From JANMAT01 sp031359995 (GTDB taxonomy: Bacteria; Actinomycetota; Acidimicrobiia; Acidimicrobiales; Ilumatobacteraceae): DNA of 43,133 nt. The notes under the pieces were generated by a model. It searched no databases, was not told the origin of the DNA, and saw only the letters and a program-made list of their open reading frames with translations. Position numbers and translations under genes: made by a program. The stretch spans positions 1 to 43,133 of the forward strand of contig JANMAT010000088.1 of assembly GCA_031359995.1 (NCBI GenBank), read 5' to 3'. Of this stretch, positions 22,657 through 30,131 are shown piece by piece (position 1 is the first letter of the stretch; each line of letters begins with the position of its first letter).

Positions 22657-23793
22657 TTACTCGACGTCGGCGGAGCAGGTCCCGTTCCCCGCACTCGGCT
22701 CGCCCAGCTCGAACTTCACGTACTCGTCGCCGGTGTCGGCCCAGTCCTCGAACTGGATGACGTTCATCTCCTCGAAGCGGCGGCGCAGCCAGGCGTCGTT
22801 GCGGTCGAGCAGGCCCAGCTTCTTGCAGTTGGGGACGATCTTCGAGAACAGCAGCTGCTGGAACTGGAGCCGCTGCGGGTCGGCCAGCACCAGGGGCAGG
22901 ACGTCCTTGGGGTTGATGCCCATGCGGTCCCAGACCTCCTGGGACAGGAAGCGGTCGCGCATGCGCACGGCGGCCTCGAAGGCGAACTCCTGGCGGTCCC
23001 TGATCTCGACGTCGGTCATCTGCGAGTAGACCTCCTGCAGCGACAGCACGCCGAAGGCGACGTGACGGGCCTCGTCGCTCATCACGTAGCGCAGGAGCTG
23101 CTTGAGCAGCGGCTCCGGGGTCAGCTGGTGCTGGAACCCGAAGGCGGCCAGGGCCAGACCCTCGACCATGACCTGCATGCCCAGGTAGGTCATGTCCCAG
23201 CGGCTGTCGTTGACGATGTCGTCGAGCAGCATGCGCAGGTGAGCGTTGATCGGGTAGTGACCCGACAGCTTCTCGTCGAGGTAGCGGGCGAACACCTCGA
23301 CGTGGCGGGCCTCGTCGACGACCTGGGTCGAGGCGTAGAGCTTGGCGTCGTACCACGGCACCGTCTCACAGATCTTGGCCGTGCACAGCAGGGCGCCCTG
23401 CTCGCCGTGCATGAACTGGCTCAGGGTCCAGTTGTTCTGCTCGATGCCGAACTCGAGCCACTCCTTGTCGCCCCACTTCTCGACGGGCGTGCCGACGTAC
23501 ACCGACGGGTCCATGCCGGTGCCGATGACCGCCTGGATCTCGGACACGACCTTCTCCTGGTCGACGTCGGTGTCCCACGGCAGGTCGGTCGTGGCGTTCC
23601 ACTGCCCGACCTTGGCCTTCTCGTACAGCTTGCGCAGCGCCGGGCGGGCGAGCGTGTAGTCCCACGTGAAGATGGCGTCGGCGTTGTCCTTGACGATGTG
23701 CTCGACCTCGTCGACGTCCTGGTTCACCACCCCGAGGATCGCTTCGATGTCGTTGATCTCGGAACGGCCGAGGATGTCTTCGGTGCTGGACAT
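22657..23793 (-). CDS. Ferritin-like diiron protein (AurF-like oxygenase family)
   Basis: 378 residues from ATG 23793 with GAGGTG 6 nt upstream; a GTG three codons earlier falls within that site. Four helices supply a diiron set: Glu in MHGEQGALL, Glu and His in VVDEARHVE, Glu in VMVEGLALAAF, and Glu and His in MSDEARHVA. The duplicated DEARHV motif is the hallmark of ferritin-like N-oxygenases and related oxidases rather than iron-storing ferritin. The C-terminus ends CSADVE. It follows a TetR gene by 32 nt, so the pair is probably an autoregulated unit. Substrate unknown. Confidence 0.82.
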   Translation of the reverse strand: MSSTEDILGRSEINDIEAILGVVNQDVDEVEHIVKDNADAIFTWDYTLARPALRKLYEKAKVGQWNATTDLPWDTDVDQEKVVSEIQAVIGTGMDPSVYVGTPVEKWGDKEWLEFGIEQNNWTLSQFMHGEQGALLCTAKICETVPWYDAKLYASTQVVDEARHVEVFARYLDEKLSGHYPINAHLRMLLDDIVNDSRWDMTYLGMQVMVEGLALAAFGFQHQLTPEPLLKQLLRYVMSDEARHVAFGVLSLQEVYSQMTDVEIRDRQEFAFEAAVRMRDRFLSQEVWDRMGINPKDVLPLVLADPQRLQFQQLLFSKIVPNCKKLGLLDRNDAWLRRRFEEMNVIQFEDWADTGDEYVKFELGEPSAGNGTCSADVE

Positions 23794-23825
23794 GTGGGTC
23801 ACCTCGAGGGTCAGGGGTTTGCTGG

Positions 23826-24425
23826 TCAGGGGGCGGACGGTTCGGGGGCGAACGCTGGCAGCACGAACCGGCGCGTGAAGTGACGCGCCGACGCGGGATC
23901 GCCGAGGTCGACCCGCCGCGACGGGCTGAAGAAGTACGAGAGCACGAGCCGCGTGAGGAACTCGGCCAGCTCGCCGGCGCGCTCGGCGTCGAGGTGCGAC
24001 GCGGCCAACGGCGTGAAGAACGCGGTGGCGACCTCGATGATGCGGGGCAGGTCGTCCATGCTCATCTGCTTGACGACCTCACCCGGCTGGGAGGCGAGCA
24101 TGGTCTGCAGGTGGTCGTCGCGCCGCAGGCCGTTCGTCGCCTCGACGAGGATGGCCACGACCAGGTCCTCCAGGTCGTCGGCCGCGGCCACGTGGGCGTT
24201 CAGCTCGACGAAGAAGCGCTGGGTCTCGCGGTGGCGGAACGCCTCGAACATGACGTCCTTGCCGCCGGGGAACAAGCGGTAGACGGTGGCGCGGCTGATG
24301 CCGGCCTCGGCGGCGATGTCGTCGATGGTGACGCGATCGAAGCCCCAGCGGTCGCAGCAGATGCGCGTGGCGTCGAGCACGCGGTCCTCGGGGGTCACCG
24401 AGGGGGCGGGAGGCCGATGCGACAT
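23826..24425 (-). CDS. TetR-family transcriptional regulator
   Basis: 199 residues. Typical N-terminal TetR helix-turn-helix (about 15-60): RVLDATRICCDRWGFDRVTI, then DDIAAEAGISRATVYRLFPG. The ligand-binding part is unassigned. The ATG lies 7 nt after a good -10, so the mRNA should start at or next to the start codon (leaderless). A 27-bp inverted repeat covers the -10 and spacer of that promoter, which predicts negative autoregulation. The downstream diiron protein gene would be controlled with it. Confidence 0.93.
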   Translation of the reverse strand: MSHRPPAPSVTPEDRVLDATRICCDRWGFDRVTIDDIAAEAGISRATVYRLFPGGKDVMFEAFRHRETQRFFVELNAHVAAADDLEDLVVAILVEATNGLRRDDHLQTMLASQPGEVVKQMSMDDLPRIIEVATAFFTPLAASHLDAERAGELAEFLTRLVLSYFFSPSRRVDLGDPASARHFTRRFVLPAFAPEPSAP

Positions 24426-24657
24426 GGATGAGACGATAAGACGGGCAACGTCTCACTGTCAACGACGAATCGGCGACGAATCCGGCCGCGCCGGGGTCGT
24501 TCGGCCCCGGTCGACAGGGCCCTCGCCGGCCACGCCGCCCCTCGCGACCGGGTCGGGGAACGGCTCGTCCTACGTGCGCGGTCCCGTGCAGGTCGTGGGC
24601 GTCGACATCTACCACCTCGACCGCGACGGCGACGGCATCGGCTGCGAGAACGGCTGA
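24424..24657 (+). pseudogene. Probable remnant of an excalibur (calcium-binding) domain protein
   Basis: The plus-strand frame ends with YHLDRDGDGIGCENG and a stop at 24657. LDRDGDGIxCE is the core of the excalibur domain found at the end of secreted actinobacterial proteins. Upstream residues do not give a complete domain or a signal peptide. The only ATG in frame near the front (24424) overlaps the divergent tetR start and its operator. Most likely this is the tail of a decayed gene. A functional 77-codon peptide is possible but no ribosome-binding site supports it. Confidence 0.4.
24429..24462 (-). promoter_or_regulatory. Leaderless tetR promoter with overlapping operator
   Basis: On the minus strand a perfect -35 TTGACA (24462-24457) and a -10 TATCGT (24438-24433) are 18 bp apart, and the tetR ATG at 24425 begins 8 nt past the -10. 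TGAGACG (24429-24435) and CGTCTCA (24449-24455) form a perfect 7-bp inverted repeat with a 13-bp centre lying on the -10 and spacer, a textbook repressor site. Confidence 0.8.
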
Positions 24658-24668
24658 GACGCGAGCAC

Positions 24669-24696
24669 GCCTCCCCGCCCGCACGGGCAGGGAGGC
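24669..24696. terminator. Terminator hairpin
   Basis: GCCTCCC (24669-24675) pairs with GGGAGGC (24690-24696) and the inner GCCC with GGGC, with a single C-A mismatch and a GCAC loop. It lies just after the excalibur remnant and before the stop of the opposing MaoC gene. Confidence 0.65.
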
Positions 24697-24720
24697 CTGG
24701 CCGGTGCGGCGAGGCGTGTG

Positions 24721-25137
24721 TCAGGCGTTCAGGACGACGACGGCCTTGCCCGGTGTGGTCTTCTGACCGGCACCGTTCTCGGTCCACACGTCGACGTCGA
24801 CCAGCTTGCGCGGGCCCTCTTCGCGCTTGGCGGTGACGACACCCTTGGCGAACCACTCGGTACCCTGCGTGTCCATCCCGCGGTACTGGCACGACACCGA
24901 CTTCACCCAGCCGTCGGCGCCGACCCAGTCGGACACGACCTGACCGAGCGTCGACCACTTCATGCGCCCGTGGACGATGTTGTCGCCGATCTGCTTGGCC
25001 TGGTCGAAGCTCTGGTCCCAGTGCAACGGGTTGAAGTCGCCGGAACCGGCGCAGTACAGCACGAGCTGGGCGCGGTCGGGCGACTTGGTGAGCGTGGGCA
25101 GTTCGTCGCCCACGCTGACGTCTGCGAACTTCGGCAT
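24721..25137 (-). CDS. MaoC-like dehydratase (HadB-like)
   Basis: 138 residues forming one hot-dog fold. CAGSGDFNPLHWDQSFDQAK and the following IVHGRMKWSTLG are the MaoC/hydratase-2 signature, with the catalytic Asp and His in GDFNPLHWD. The family hydrates 2-enoyl or dehydrates 3R-hydroxyacyl thioesters. It follows an FAS1-like dehydratase gene by 13 nt; in mycobacteria HadA/HadC-type and HadB-type proteins pair as a heterodimer, so the two products likely form one enzyme. Divergent SDR and acyl-CoA synthetase genes nearby suggest acyl-CoA metabolism, but the substrate is not evident. Confidence 0.85.
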   Translation of the reverse strand: MPKFADVSVGDELPTLTKSPDRAQLVLYCAGSGDFNPLHWDQSFDQAKQIGDNIVHGRMKWSTLGQVVSDWVGADGWVKSVSCQYRGMDTQGTEWFAKGVVTAKREEGPRKLVDVDVWTENGAGQKTTPGKAVVVLNA

Positions 25138-25150
25138 GTTCTCGTCCCCC

Positions 25151-25645
25151 TCAGTAGTAGATGGCCTGGGCGTAGGTGCGCATCACGACGTCGCCGCTGT
25201 CCTGCTCGGTGAACGTCTGCTCGCTCGTGACCACGAGCATCTTCCCGAGACCCTTCGACTCCTTGACCTCCAGGTTCGACACCTTCGAGGACATGAACAG
25301 GCGGTCGCCGGCCTGCAGCGGGCGCTCGTAGACGACCTCGGTGCCGCCGTCGAGCAGGCCCTTCAGGCCGTGCCTCAGGCCGGGGCCGGTGTTGCGCGGC
25401 CCGCTGAAGGTGACGTCACTCTTGCCCGGGATCCACACCGGTGTGCCCAGGTAGCACGGCGGCGCCGGCAGCGTGTCGTAGCCCTGGCCCCTGGCGGCGC
25501 CCAGGTCGAAGTACTTCGCATCGGTGTAGCCCACGCCGCGGGCGAAGGCCCGCACGCTCGTGGTCGTGATCTCCACGGGCCACGGCTCGCTCTCCACACC
25601 GACGACGGCCCGCATCTCGTCCGTCAACTCGAACTCGGCAGCCAT
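25151..25645 (-). CDS. FAS1-like/MaoC N-terminal-type dehydratase (HadA/HadC-like)
   Basis: 164 residues from ATG 25645 (MAAEFELTDEMRAVVGVES). The region VRAFARGVGYTDAKYFDL followed by LPAPPCYLGTPVWIP is typical of the FAS1-like half that lacks the catalytic pair and forms the substrate tunnel. Its partner would be the MaoC protein encoded 13 nt downstream. The C-terminus VVMRTYAQAIYY is close to that of mycobacterial HadA/HadC. The spacer of 93 nt to the divergent SDR gene should hold both promoters; I found no operator there. Confidence 0.82.
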   Translation of the reverse strand: MAAEFELTDEMRAVVGVESEPWPVEITTTSVRAFARGVGYTDAKYFDLGAARGQGYDTLPAPPCYLGTPVWIPGKSDVTFSGPRNTGPGLRHGLKGLLDGGTEVVYERPLQAGDRLFMSSKVSNLEVKESKGLGKMLVVTSEQTFTEQDSGDVVMRTYAQAIYY

Positions 25646-25738
25646 GTCACCCCCAGTTGGTTCGTTGGTGCGCCAGACGTAGCAGCGCCGGCCCGGTCGC
25701 CGCCAATGCAGCGCGGGCGCGCGTGGCAGGCTCAGCCG

Positions 25739-26536
25739 ATGGATCTGCAACTCAGCGGCAAGCGGGCACTGGTCACGGGCGCGAGCAAGGGCATCGGCAA
25801 GGCGGTGGCGCGCGTGCTGGCCGAGGAGGGGTGCGACGTGGTCGTGGCGGCGCGGACGCCCGAGCCGTTGGCTGCCGCGGCAGCCGAGATCGCCGCCGCC
25901 ACCGGTCGGCGCGTCATCGCCGTGCCGGGCGACACCGGCGCGCTGGCGTCGGTGCTGGCCATGGTGGCCGGCGCGGTCGAGGCCCTCGGCGGCGTCGACA
26001 TCCTCGTGAACAGTGCCGCCAAGCCGATGGGCCAGGACGCGCCGCCGAAGCTGGCCGACATCACCGATGCGCTCTTCTACGACGACATCAACGTGAAGGT
26101 GATGGGCTACCTGCGCTGCGCCCAGGCGGTGGCCCCGCACATGATCGCCCAGGGGTGGGGGCGCATCATCAACATCTCGGGCCTCGGCGCCCGCTCCGTC
26201 GGTTCAGCCATCGGCTCCATGCGCAACGTGGCCGTCGCCGCCATGACCAAGAACCTGGCCGACGAGCTCGGCCCCAAGGGCGTCAACGTGACCGTGGTGC
26301 ACCCCGGGCTCACCCGCACCGAGGCCACCGCCGGTGTGGTCGAACGCATCGCCACCGCGCGCGGCATCAGCGCCGACGAGGCGGCAGCCACGCTGAACGG
26401 GAACTCCATCAAGCGTCTCATCGACGCCGACGAGGTCGCCTGGCTGGTGGCCTTCCTGGCGTCGCCTCGCTCGATCGCCATCAACGGCGACGCCATCGCC
26501 TGCGGCGGCGGCCAGCCCGGCGTGATCCACTACTGA
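25739..26536 (+). CDS. SDR-family protein lacking the YxxxK catalytic motif
   Basis: 265 residues with the cofactor-binding start GKRALVTGASKGIGKAVARV and NADP/NAD-fold elements (VDILVNSAAKP, INVKVMGYLRCAQAV). The catalytic Ser147 is present (INISGLGARS). Where Tyr and Lys of YxxxK should follow, at 160 and 164, the protein reads SMRNV. The fold is a classical SDR, but the usual proton-relay residues are absent, so it may use another mechanism or bind rather than reduce. It is divergent from the two dehydratase genes and converges with surE 4 nt away. Confidence 0.85.
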   Translation: MDLQLSGKRALVTGASKGIGKAVARVLAEEGCDVVVAARTPEPLAAAAAEIAAATGRRVIAVPGDTGALASVLAMVAGAVEALGGVDILVNSAAKPMGQDAPPKLADITDALFYDDINVKVMGYLRCAQAVAPHMIAQGWGRIINISGLGARSVGSAIGSMRNVAVAAMTKNLADELGPKGVNVTVVHPGLTRTEATAGVVERIATARGISADEAAATLNGNSIKRLIDADEVAWLVAFLASPRSIAINGDAIACGGGQPGVIHY

Positions 26537-26540
26537 GCCG

Positions 26541-27371
26541 CTACGGCTGCTCGGGGAACAGGCCGTTCAACGCCAGAAAGGCCCCGTCGGCCTCGGGGAG
26601 GGCGATCGTCTCGAGCCGGCTGATGCAGGCGATGGACACCTCGCCCGCTTCCACCGCTCCGCCGTCGGTCTCCGCCGGCAGCGCCACCGGGTCGCCCCAC
26701 TTCATGCGCACGTAGTACGAGCCGTTGTGGCCCTCCTTGGGCTCCAGCACCGCGCTCGACATGACACGGGGTGGCACGGTGCCGACGCTGGTGCGCCGCC
26801 ACCCCTTCATCTGGTCGACGGGCAGGTTGGGCACGTTCAGGTTGATGACCACCGGTTCGGCCGGCATGTCGGCGATGAGCCCGCCGACCACCACGTCGGC
26901 CACCGCGGCGGCGGCCTCCCACTGCTGGCCGAGCAGCATCTCGTCCCAGCCCTGACCCTCGATGCCGAACTCCCTCACCGCCTGGCTCACGGCGATGCCG
27001 CTGAGGCCGCCGGTGCGTCCGGTGAGCGTGGCCCCGATCGTGCCCGAGTGATAGACGCTGCGGCCCACGTTGGCGCCGGGGTTGATGCCCGACACCACGA
27101 GGTCGAACGGCCCGCCGAAGGCGCCGAGACGGGCGAACATCACGCACAAGGCCGGCGGGCCGCCCACGGCCCACGCCTCGTCGATGCCGTCGACGCGGGC
27201 CTCGTGCACCTCGGGTTGGATCAGGTGCAGGGCGCCGAAGGCGGCGGACGCGCCCGAGTACTCGCTGTCGGGCGCCACGATCACCACCTCGCCGTGGTGG
27301 CGCATGGCCCGCGCCAGCACGTGGAGGCCCACGGAGTCGATGCCGTCGTCGTTCGTCAACAGGATGCGCAC
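26541..27371 (-). CDS. surE: 5'/3'-nucleotidase SurE
   Basis: 276 residues from a GTG at 27371. MRILLTNDDGIDSVGLHVLA carries the SurE Asp-Asp metal pair; VIVAPDSEYSGASAAF and FDLVVSGINPGANVG complete the active site. SurE is a metal-dependent phosphatase for nucleoside monophosphates, linked to stationary-phase survival in other bacteria. The start follows a TAGGAC -10 by 6 nt, implying a leaderless transcript. Confidence 0.95.
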   Translation of the reverse strand: MRILLTNDDGIDSVGLHVLARAMRHHGEVVIVAPDSEYSGASAAFGALHLIQPEVHEARVDGIDEAWAVGGPPALCVMFARLGAFGGPFDLVVSGINPGANVGRSVYHSGTIGATLTGRTGGLSGIAVSQAVREFGIEGQGWDEMLLGQQWEAAAAVADVVVGGLIADMPAEPVVINLNVPNLPVDQMKGWRRTSVGTVPPRVMSSAVLEPKEGHNGSYYVRMKWGDPVALPAETDGGAVEAGEVSIACISRLETIALPEADGAFLALNGLFPEQP

Positions 27372-27377
27372 GACCCC

Positions 27378-27383
27378 GTCCTA
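27378..27383 (-). promoter_or_regulatory. Candidate leaderless promoter -10 for surE
   Basis: TAGGAC on the minus strand ends 6 nt before the surE GTG, so transcription would begin at the start codon. No convincing -35 was found. The same -10-to-start spacing occurs at both tetR genes and the ABC ATPase gene in this window. Confidence 0.4.
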
Positions 27384-27444
27384 GCGGACGACCCGCCCGG
27401 CACGAAAGCCGGACGGTGAACGGTCGGTGGCGGTACCGTGACGA

Positions 27445-29073
27445 TCAGCCGGGCAGGACGTGGTCGGCGAAGCGCTCGCGCAGCGTCTTCTTGGAGAACT
27501 TGCCGACGCTGGTCTTGGGCACCTCGTCGATGAAGACCACGTCATCGGGCAGCTGCCACTTGGCCAGGCGCGGCTTCAGGTGCTCCAGCACCTCGTCGCG
27601 CGTGAGCGTCTGGCCCGCCTTCACCACCACGCAGGCCAGCGGGCGCTCGTCCCAGCGCGGGTGGGGCACGCCGATGACGGCGGCCTCGGCGATCTTCGGA
27701 TGGGCCATCAGCTCGTTCTCGACGTCGACCAACGAGATCCACTCGCCGCCCGACTTGATGAGGTCCTTGGTGCGATCGACCAGACGCACGTAGCCCTCGG
27801 GGTCGATGACCGCCACGTCGCCCGTGCGCAGCCAGCCGTCGCTCGTGAAGCTCTCGTCGGCCCGCTCGTCGTCGTAGTAGCTGGCGGCGATCCACGACCC
27901 GCGCGCCTGCAGCTCGCCCGACGACTTGCCGTCCCAAGGCAGCTCGTCGATCGTGTCGGGCTCGACCACGCGCAGCTCGACGCCCACGGTGGGCAGGCCC
28001 TGCATGGCGCGGATGTCGGCCAGCTGGTCTTCCGGCAGACCGGCCACCGTGGTCTTCACCCGACCGATGGTGCAGATGGGCTGCGTCTCGGTCATGCCCC
28101 AGCCCTGCAGGATGGGCAGCCCGAACGCCTCGCGGTACGCCTCCGACAGCGCCTTGGGCACGGCCGATCCGCCGCACATGATGGCCCGCAGCGACGACGT
28201 GTCCTTGCCCTTCAGCTCGCCCAGGGCGCCCATCCAGATGGTGGGCACGCCGGCGGTGAGGGTCACCTTCTCGTCCTCGATGAGGCGCGACACGCCGCCC
28301 GGCGTGAGGTCGGGGCCGGGCATCACCAGCGACGCACCGGCACCGGCACAGGCATGGGGCAGACCCCACGAGTTGGCGTGGAACATGGGCACGATGGGCA
28401 GCACGACGTCGTTCTCGCTGACCGCGAGCGAGTCGGCCGTCATGATGCCCATGGAGTGCATGAAGCACGAACGGTGCGAGTACACCACGCCCTTGGGGTT
28501 GCCCGTGGTGCCCGACGTGTAGCACATGGCCGCGGCCGAGCGTTCGTCGTCGATGTGGAAGCGATGCGTCGGCGCGTCGGCCAGCAGCTCCTCGTAGTCG
28601 TGCACGGCCATGGACGGCGGCGCCGCCGGCACGTCGCCCTTGCCGTCGTCCATGACCACGATGTGACGGACGGTGGAGAACGTGGGCAGCAGCGGGAACA
28701 GCAGGCCGGCGAGGGAGCGGTCGACGAAGATGACCTCGTCCTCGGCGTGGTTGCAGACGTAGGTGAGCTGCTCGGCGAACAGGCGAATGTTGAGCGTGTG
28801 GAGCACGCGACCCGAGCACGGCGCCGCGAAGTACAGCTCGAGGTGGCGGGCCGTGTTCCAGGCGAACGTGCCCACCCGACCGTCGGCGGACACGCCGAGC
28901 GTGTCGAGCACGCCCGCCAGCTTGCGGGTGCGGTTCGCCCAGTCGCCGTAGGTCACCTTCTGGCGGTCGCCGGCGGCCGTCACCGTGGTGACCGTCTTCG
29001 AGGGGAACAGCCGCTCGGCCCGGTCGAACAGGTGCACGAGCGTCAGCGGAGCGTCCTGCATCAAACCCTTCAT
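27445..29073 (-). CDS. Long-chain acyl-CoA synthetase (FadD-like)
   Basis: 542 residues from ATG 29073 (MKGLMQDAPLTLVHLF), with GGGA 8 nt upstream; a huge upstream open frame is non-coding. The adenylating-enzyme motifs are complete: P-loop YTSGTTGNPKGV (185-196), GWGMTETQP, SDGWLRTGDVAVIDPEGYVR, VDRTKDLIKSGGEWIS and the catalytic Lys region PKTSVGKFSKKTLRERF. It activates a fatty or related acid with ATP and CoA. FHANSWGLPHA is typical of medium/long-chain fatty acyl-CoA ligases. It probably feeds the neighbouring dehydratase and SDR genes, though transcription is independent. Confidence 0.92.
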   Translation of the reverse strand: MKGLMQDAPLTLVHLFDRAERLFPSKTVTTVTAAGDRQKVTYGDWANRTRKLAGVLDTLGVSADGRVGTFAWNTARHLELYFAAPCSGRVLHTLNIRLFAEQLTYVCNHAEDEVIFVDRSLAGLLFPLLPTFSTVRHIVVMDDGKGDVPAAPPSMAVHDYEELLADAPTHRFHIDDERSAAAMCYTSGTTGNPKGVVYSHRSCFMHSMGIMTADSLAVSENDVVLPIVPMFHANSWGLPHACAGAGASLVMPGPDLTPGGVSRLIEDEKVTLTAGVPTIWMGALGELKGKDTSSLRAIMCGGSAVPKALSEAYREAFGLPILQGWGMTETQPICTIGRVKTTVAGLPEDQLADIRAMQGLPTVGVELRVVEPDTIDELPWDGKSSGELQARGSWIAASYYDDERADESFTSDGWLRTGDVAVIDPEGYVRLVDRTKDLIKSGGEWISLVDVENELMAHPKIAEAAVIGVPHPRWDERPLACVVVKAGQTLTRDEVLEHLKPRLAKWQLPDDVVFIDEVPKTSVGKFSKKTLRERFADHVLPG

Positions 29074-29133
29074 CGCCACGATCCCTTCCACCGCGTGTGT
29101 TCGCCGGATGGTACTGGCTAGCGTGGCCGGGGC

Positions 29134-29829
29134 ATGGAGGCCGACCCCACCGACGACGCAGCCCTGGAGCTGGCCACCGATCCCACCGTCGAGGTGCTGC
29201 CCGAGGACGTCCCGGCCGGTCCCGCACCGCCCCGGGCCGCATGGGCGCTCCTGGTGGCCTGGGTCGGGCTCGTGGCCGCCGCCAACGTCGGCACCATCGT
29301 GTCGCCGTCGCTCCAGAAGAGCCACCCCGCCCTGCTGCTGGCGCTGTCGTCGCGGAACCGCCACCTGCTGATGGCCATCGGAAACGACATCTCGCCGCTC
29401 ACCTACGCCATCGTCGCCACGTTGCGCGTCGCGCTGGCGGCCTTCGTCTGCTACGGCCTCGGACGCGCCTTCGGGCCACGGGCCCTGCGCTGGCTGCGGC
29501 TGGCCACCGGCACACCGAAGGCCTCGCTCGACAAGATGGAGCAGAGCTTCGAGCTCATCAGCTGGTTCCTGGTGCCGTTCTTCGTGGGGTCCAACATCAT
29601 CGCCCTGCTCGCCGGCCAACGGCCGTTGCCGGTCAAGCGGTTCGCCGGCCTGCTGGCCATCGGCATCGCCGGGCGCCTCGTGCTGTTCTGGGTCCTGGCC
29701 GACCGCCTGCGCGGCCCGCTGAACGCGTTCGTGAGGTTCACCAGCCGGTTCCAGTACCCGCTCATGGCCGTGCTGCTGGTGTGGGTGGTGGGGTCCACGC
29801 TGTACCGCTTCAAGCGGGGCGGCGACTGA
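29134..29829 (+). CDS. Multi-pass membrane protein, DedA/VTT-like
   Basis: 231 residues with a 35-residue acidic, Pro-rich N-terminus and about four hydrophobic segments (AWALLVAWVGLVAAANVGTI, AIVATLRVALAAFVCYGLG, ISWFLVPFFVGSNIIALLAG, FAGLLAIGIAGRLVLFWVLA). The stretch LLLALSSRNRHLLMAIGNDI followed by LRVALAAFVCYGLGRAFGPR resembles actinobacterial VTT/DedA-like membrane proteins, which include lipid scramblases and undecaprenyl phosphate translocases. The match is loose. It is divergent from the acyl-CoA synthetase and stands alone. Confidence 0.6.
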   Translation: MEADPTDDAALELATDPTVEVLPEDVPAGPAPPRAAWALLVAWVGLVAAANVGTIVSPSLQKSHPALLLALSSRNRHLLMAIGNDISPLTYAIVATLRVALAAFVCYGLGRAFGPRALRWLRLATGTPKASLDKMEQSFELISWFLVPFFVGSNIIALLAGQRPLPVKRFAGLLAIGIAGRLVLFWVLADRLRGPLNAFVRFTSRFQYPLMAVLLVWVVGSTLYRFKRGGD

Positions 29830-29852
29830 CGCAGCGCCGAGCCGAGCGCGGG

Positions 29853-29868
29853 ACCGACCACCGTCGGT
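29853..29868 (+). terminator. Short terminator hairpin
   Basis: ACCGAC (29853-29858) and GTCGGT (29863-29868) enclose a CACC loop 24 nt after the stop of the membrane protein gene. The stem is short and has no U tract. Confidence 0.4.
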
Positions 29869-29897
29869 GAGTGGGCGAACGCCCAGGGCTGAAGTTC

Positions 29898-30128
29898 CCT
29901 GTTCCCTTCCGGGCAGGCCGGGGGTAAGGTGCGGCTCGTGGTGAGCCGCGGCAGTGCCGTGAGAACGGGCCCCAGCGGCCCGGGCGAGCAGGCAGTGCGC
30001 GCGGGTGACGACGAGGTCTCCCCCGAACCGCCGACGTGGGGTCGGCGCGGTGTCGGGATGAGCGCCCCGGGGTTCCACCACGTCGACCCGCCCGCAAGGG
30101 CACAACTGCACCTGGAAATGGGGGTTCC
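29898..30128 (+). promoter_or_regulatory. Hairpin-rich 5' region of the DapA-family gene
   Basis: The 230 nt before the gene hold no convincing coding frame but a series of perfect stems: CCTG-UU-CCC/GGG-CAGG (29898-29917); GCGGCTC/GAGCCGC (29931-29949); CCGT-GAGA-ACGG with a GNRA loop (29957-29968), which competes with CGGGCC/GGCCCG (29966-29982); GCCGAC/GTCGGC (30030-30046); GCCC-GCAA-GGGC, also GNRA (30090-30101); and GGAA/TTCC (30114-30128), whose loop presents the GGGGG ribosome-binding site. A TAAGGT at 29925-29930 could be a -10. No known riboswitch core (lysine, B12, glycine, c-di-AMP) was recognised. A structured leader is an inference; stems of this length also arise by chance at this GC content. 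Confidence 0.4.
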
Positions 30129-30131
30129 TCT

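Noticed and set aside
29898..29917. Minus-strand hairpin with a GGAA loop resembling the SRP (4.5S) RNA tip
   Set aside because: The symmetric internal loop (the AGCA side) and flanking helices needed for Ffh binding are missing, and the locus precedes a protein gene on the other strand.
29930..30131. Lysine riboswitch before a DapA-family gene
   Set aside because: None of the conserved lysine-riboswitch core was found, and the gene product is probably not a lysine-pathway enzyme.
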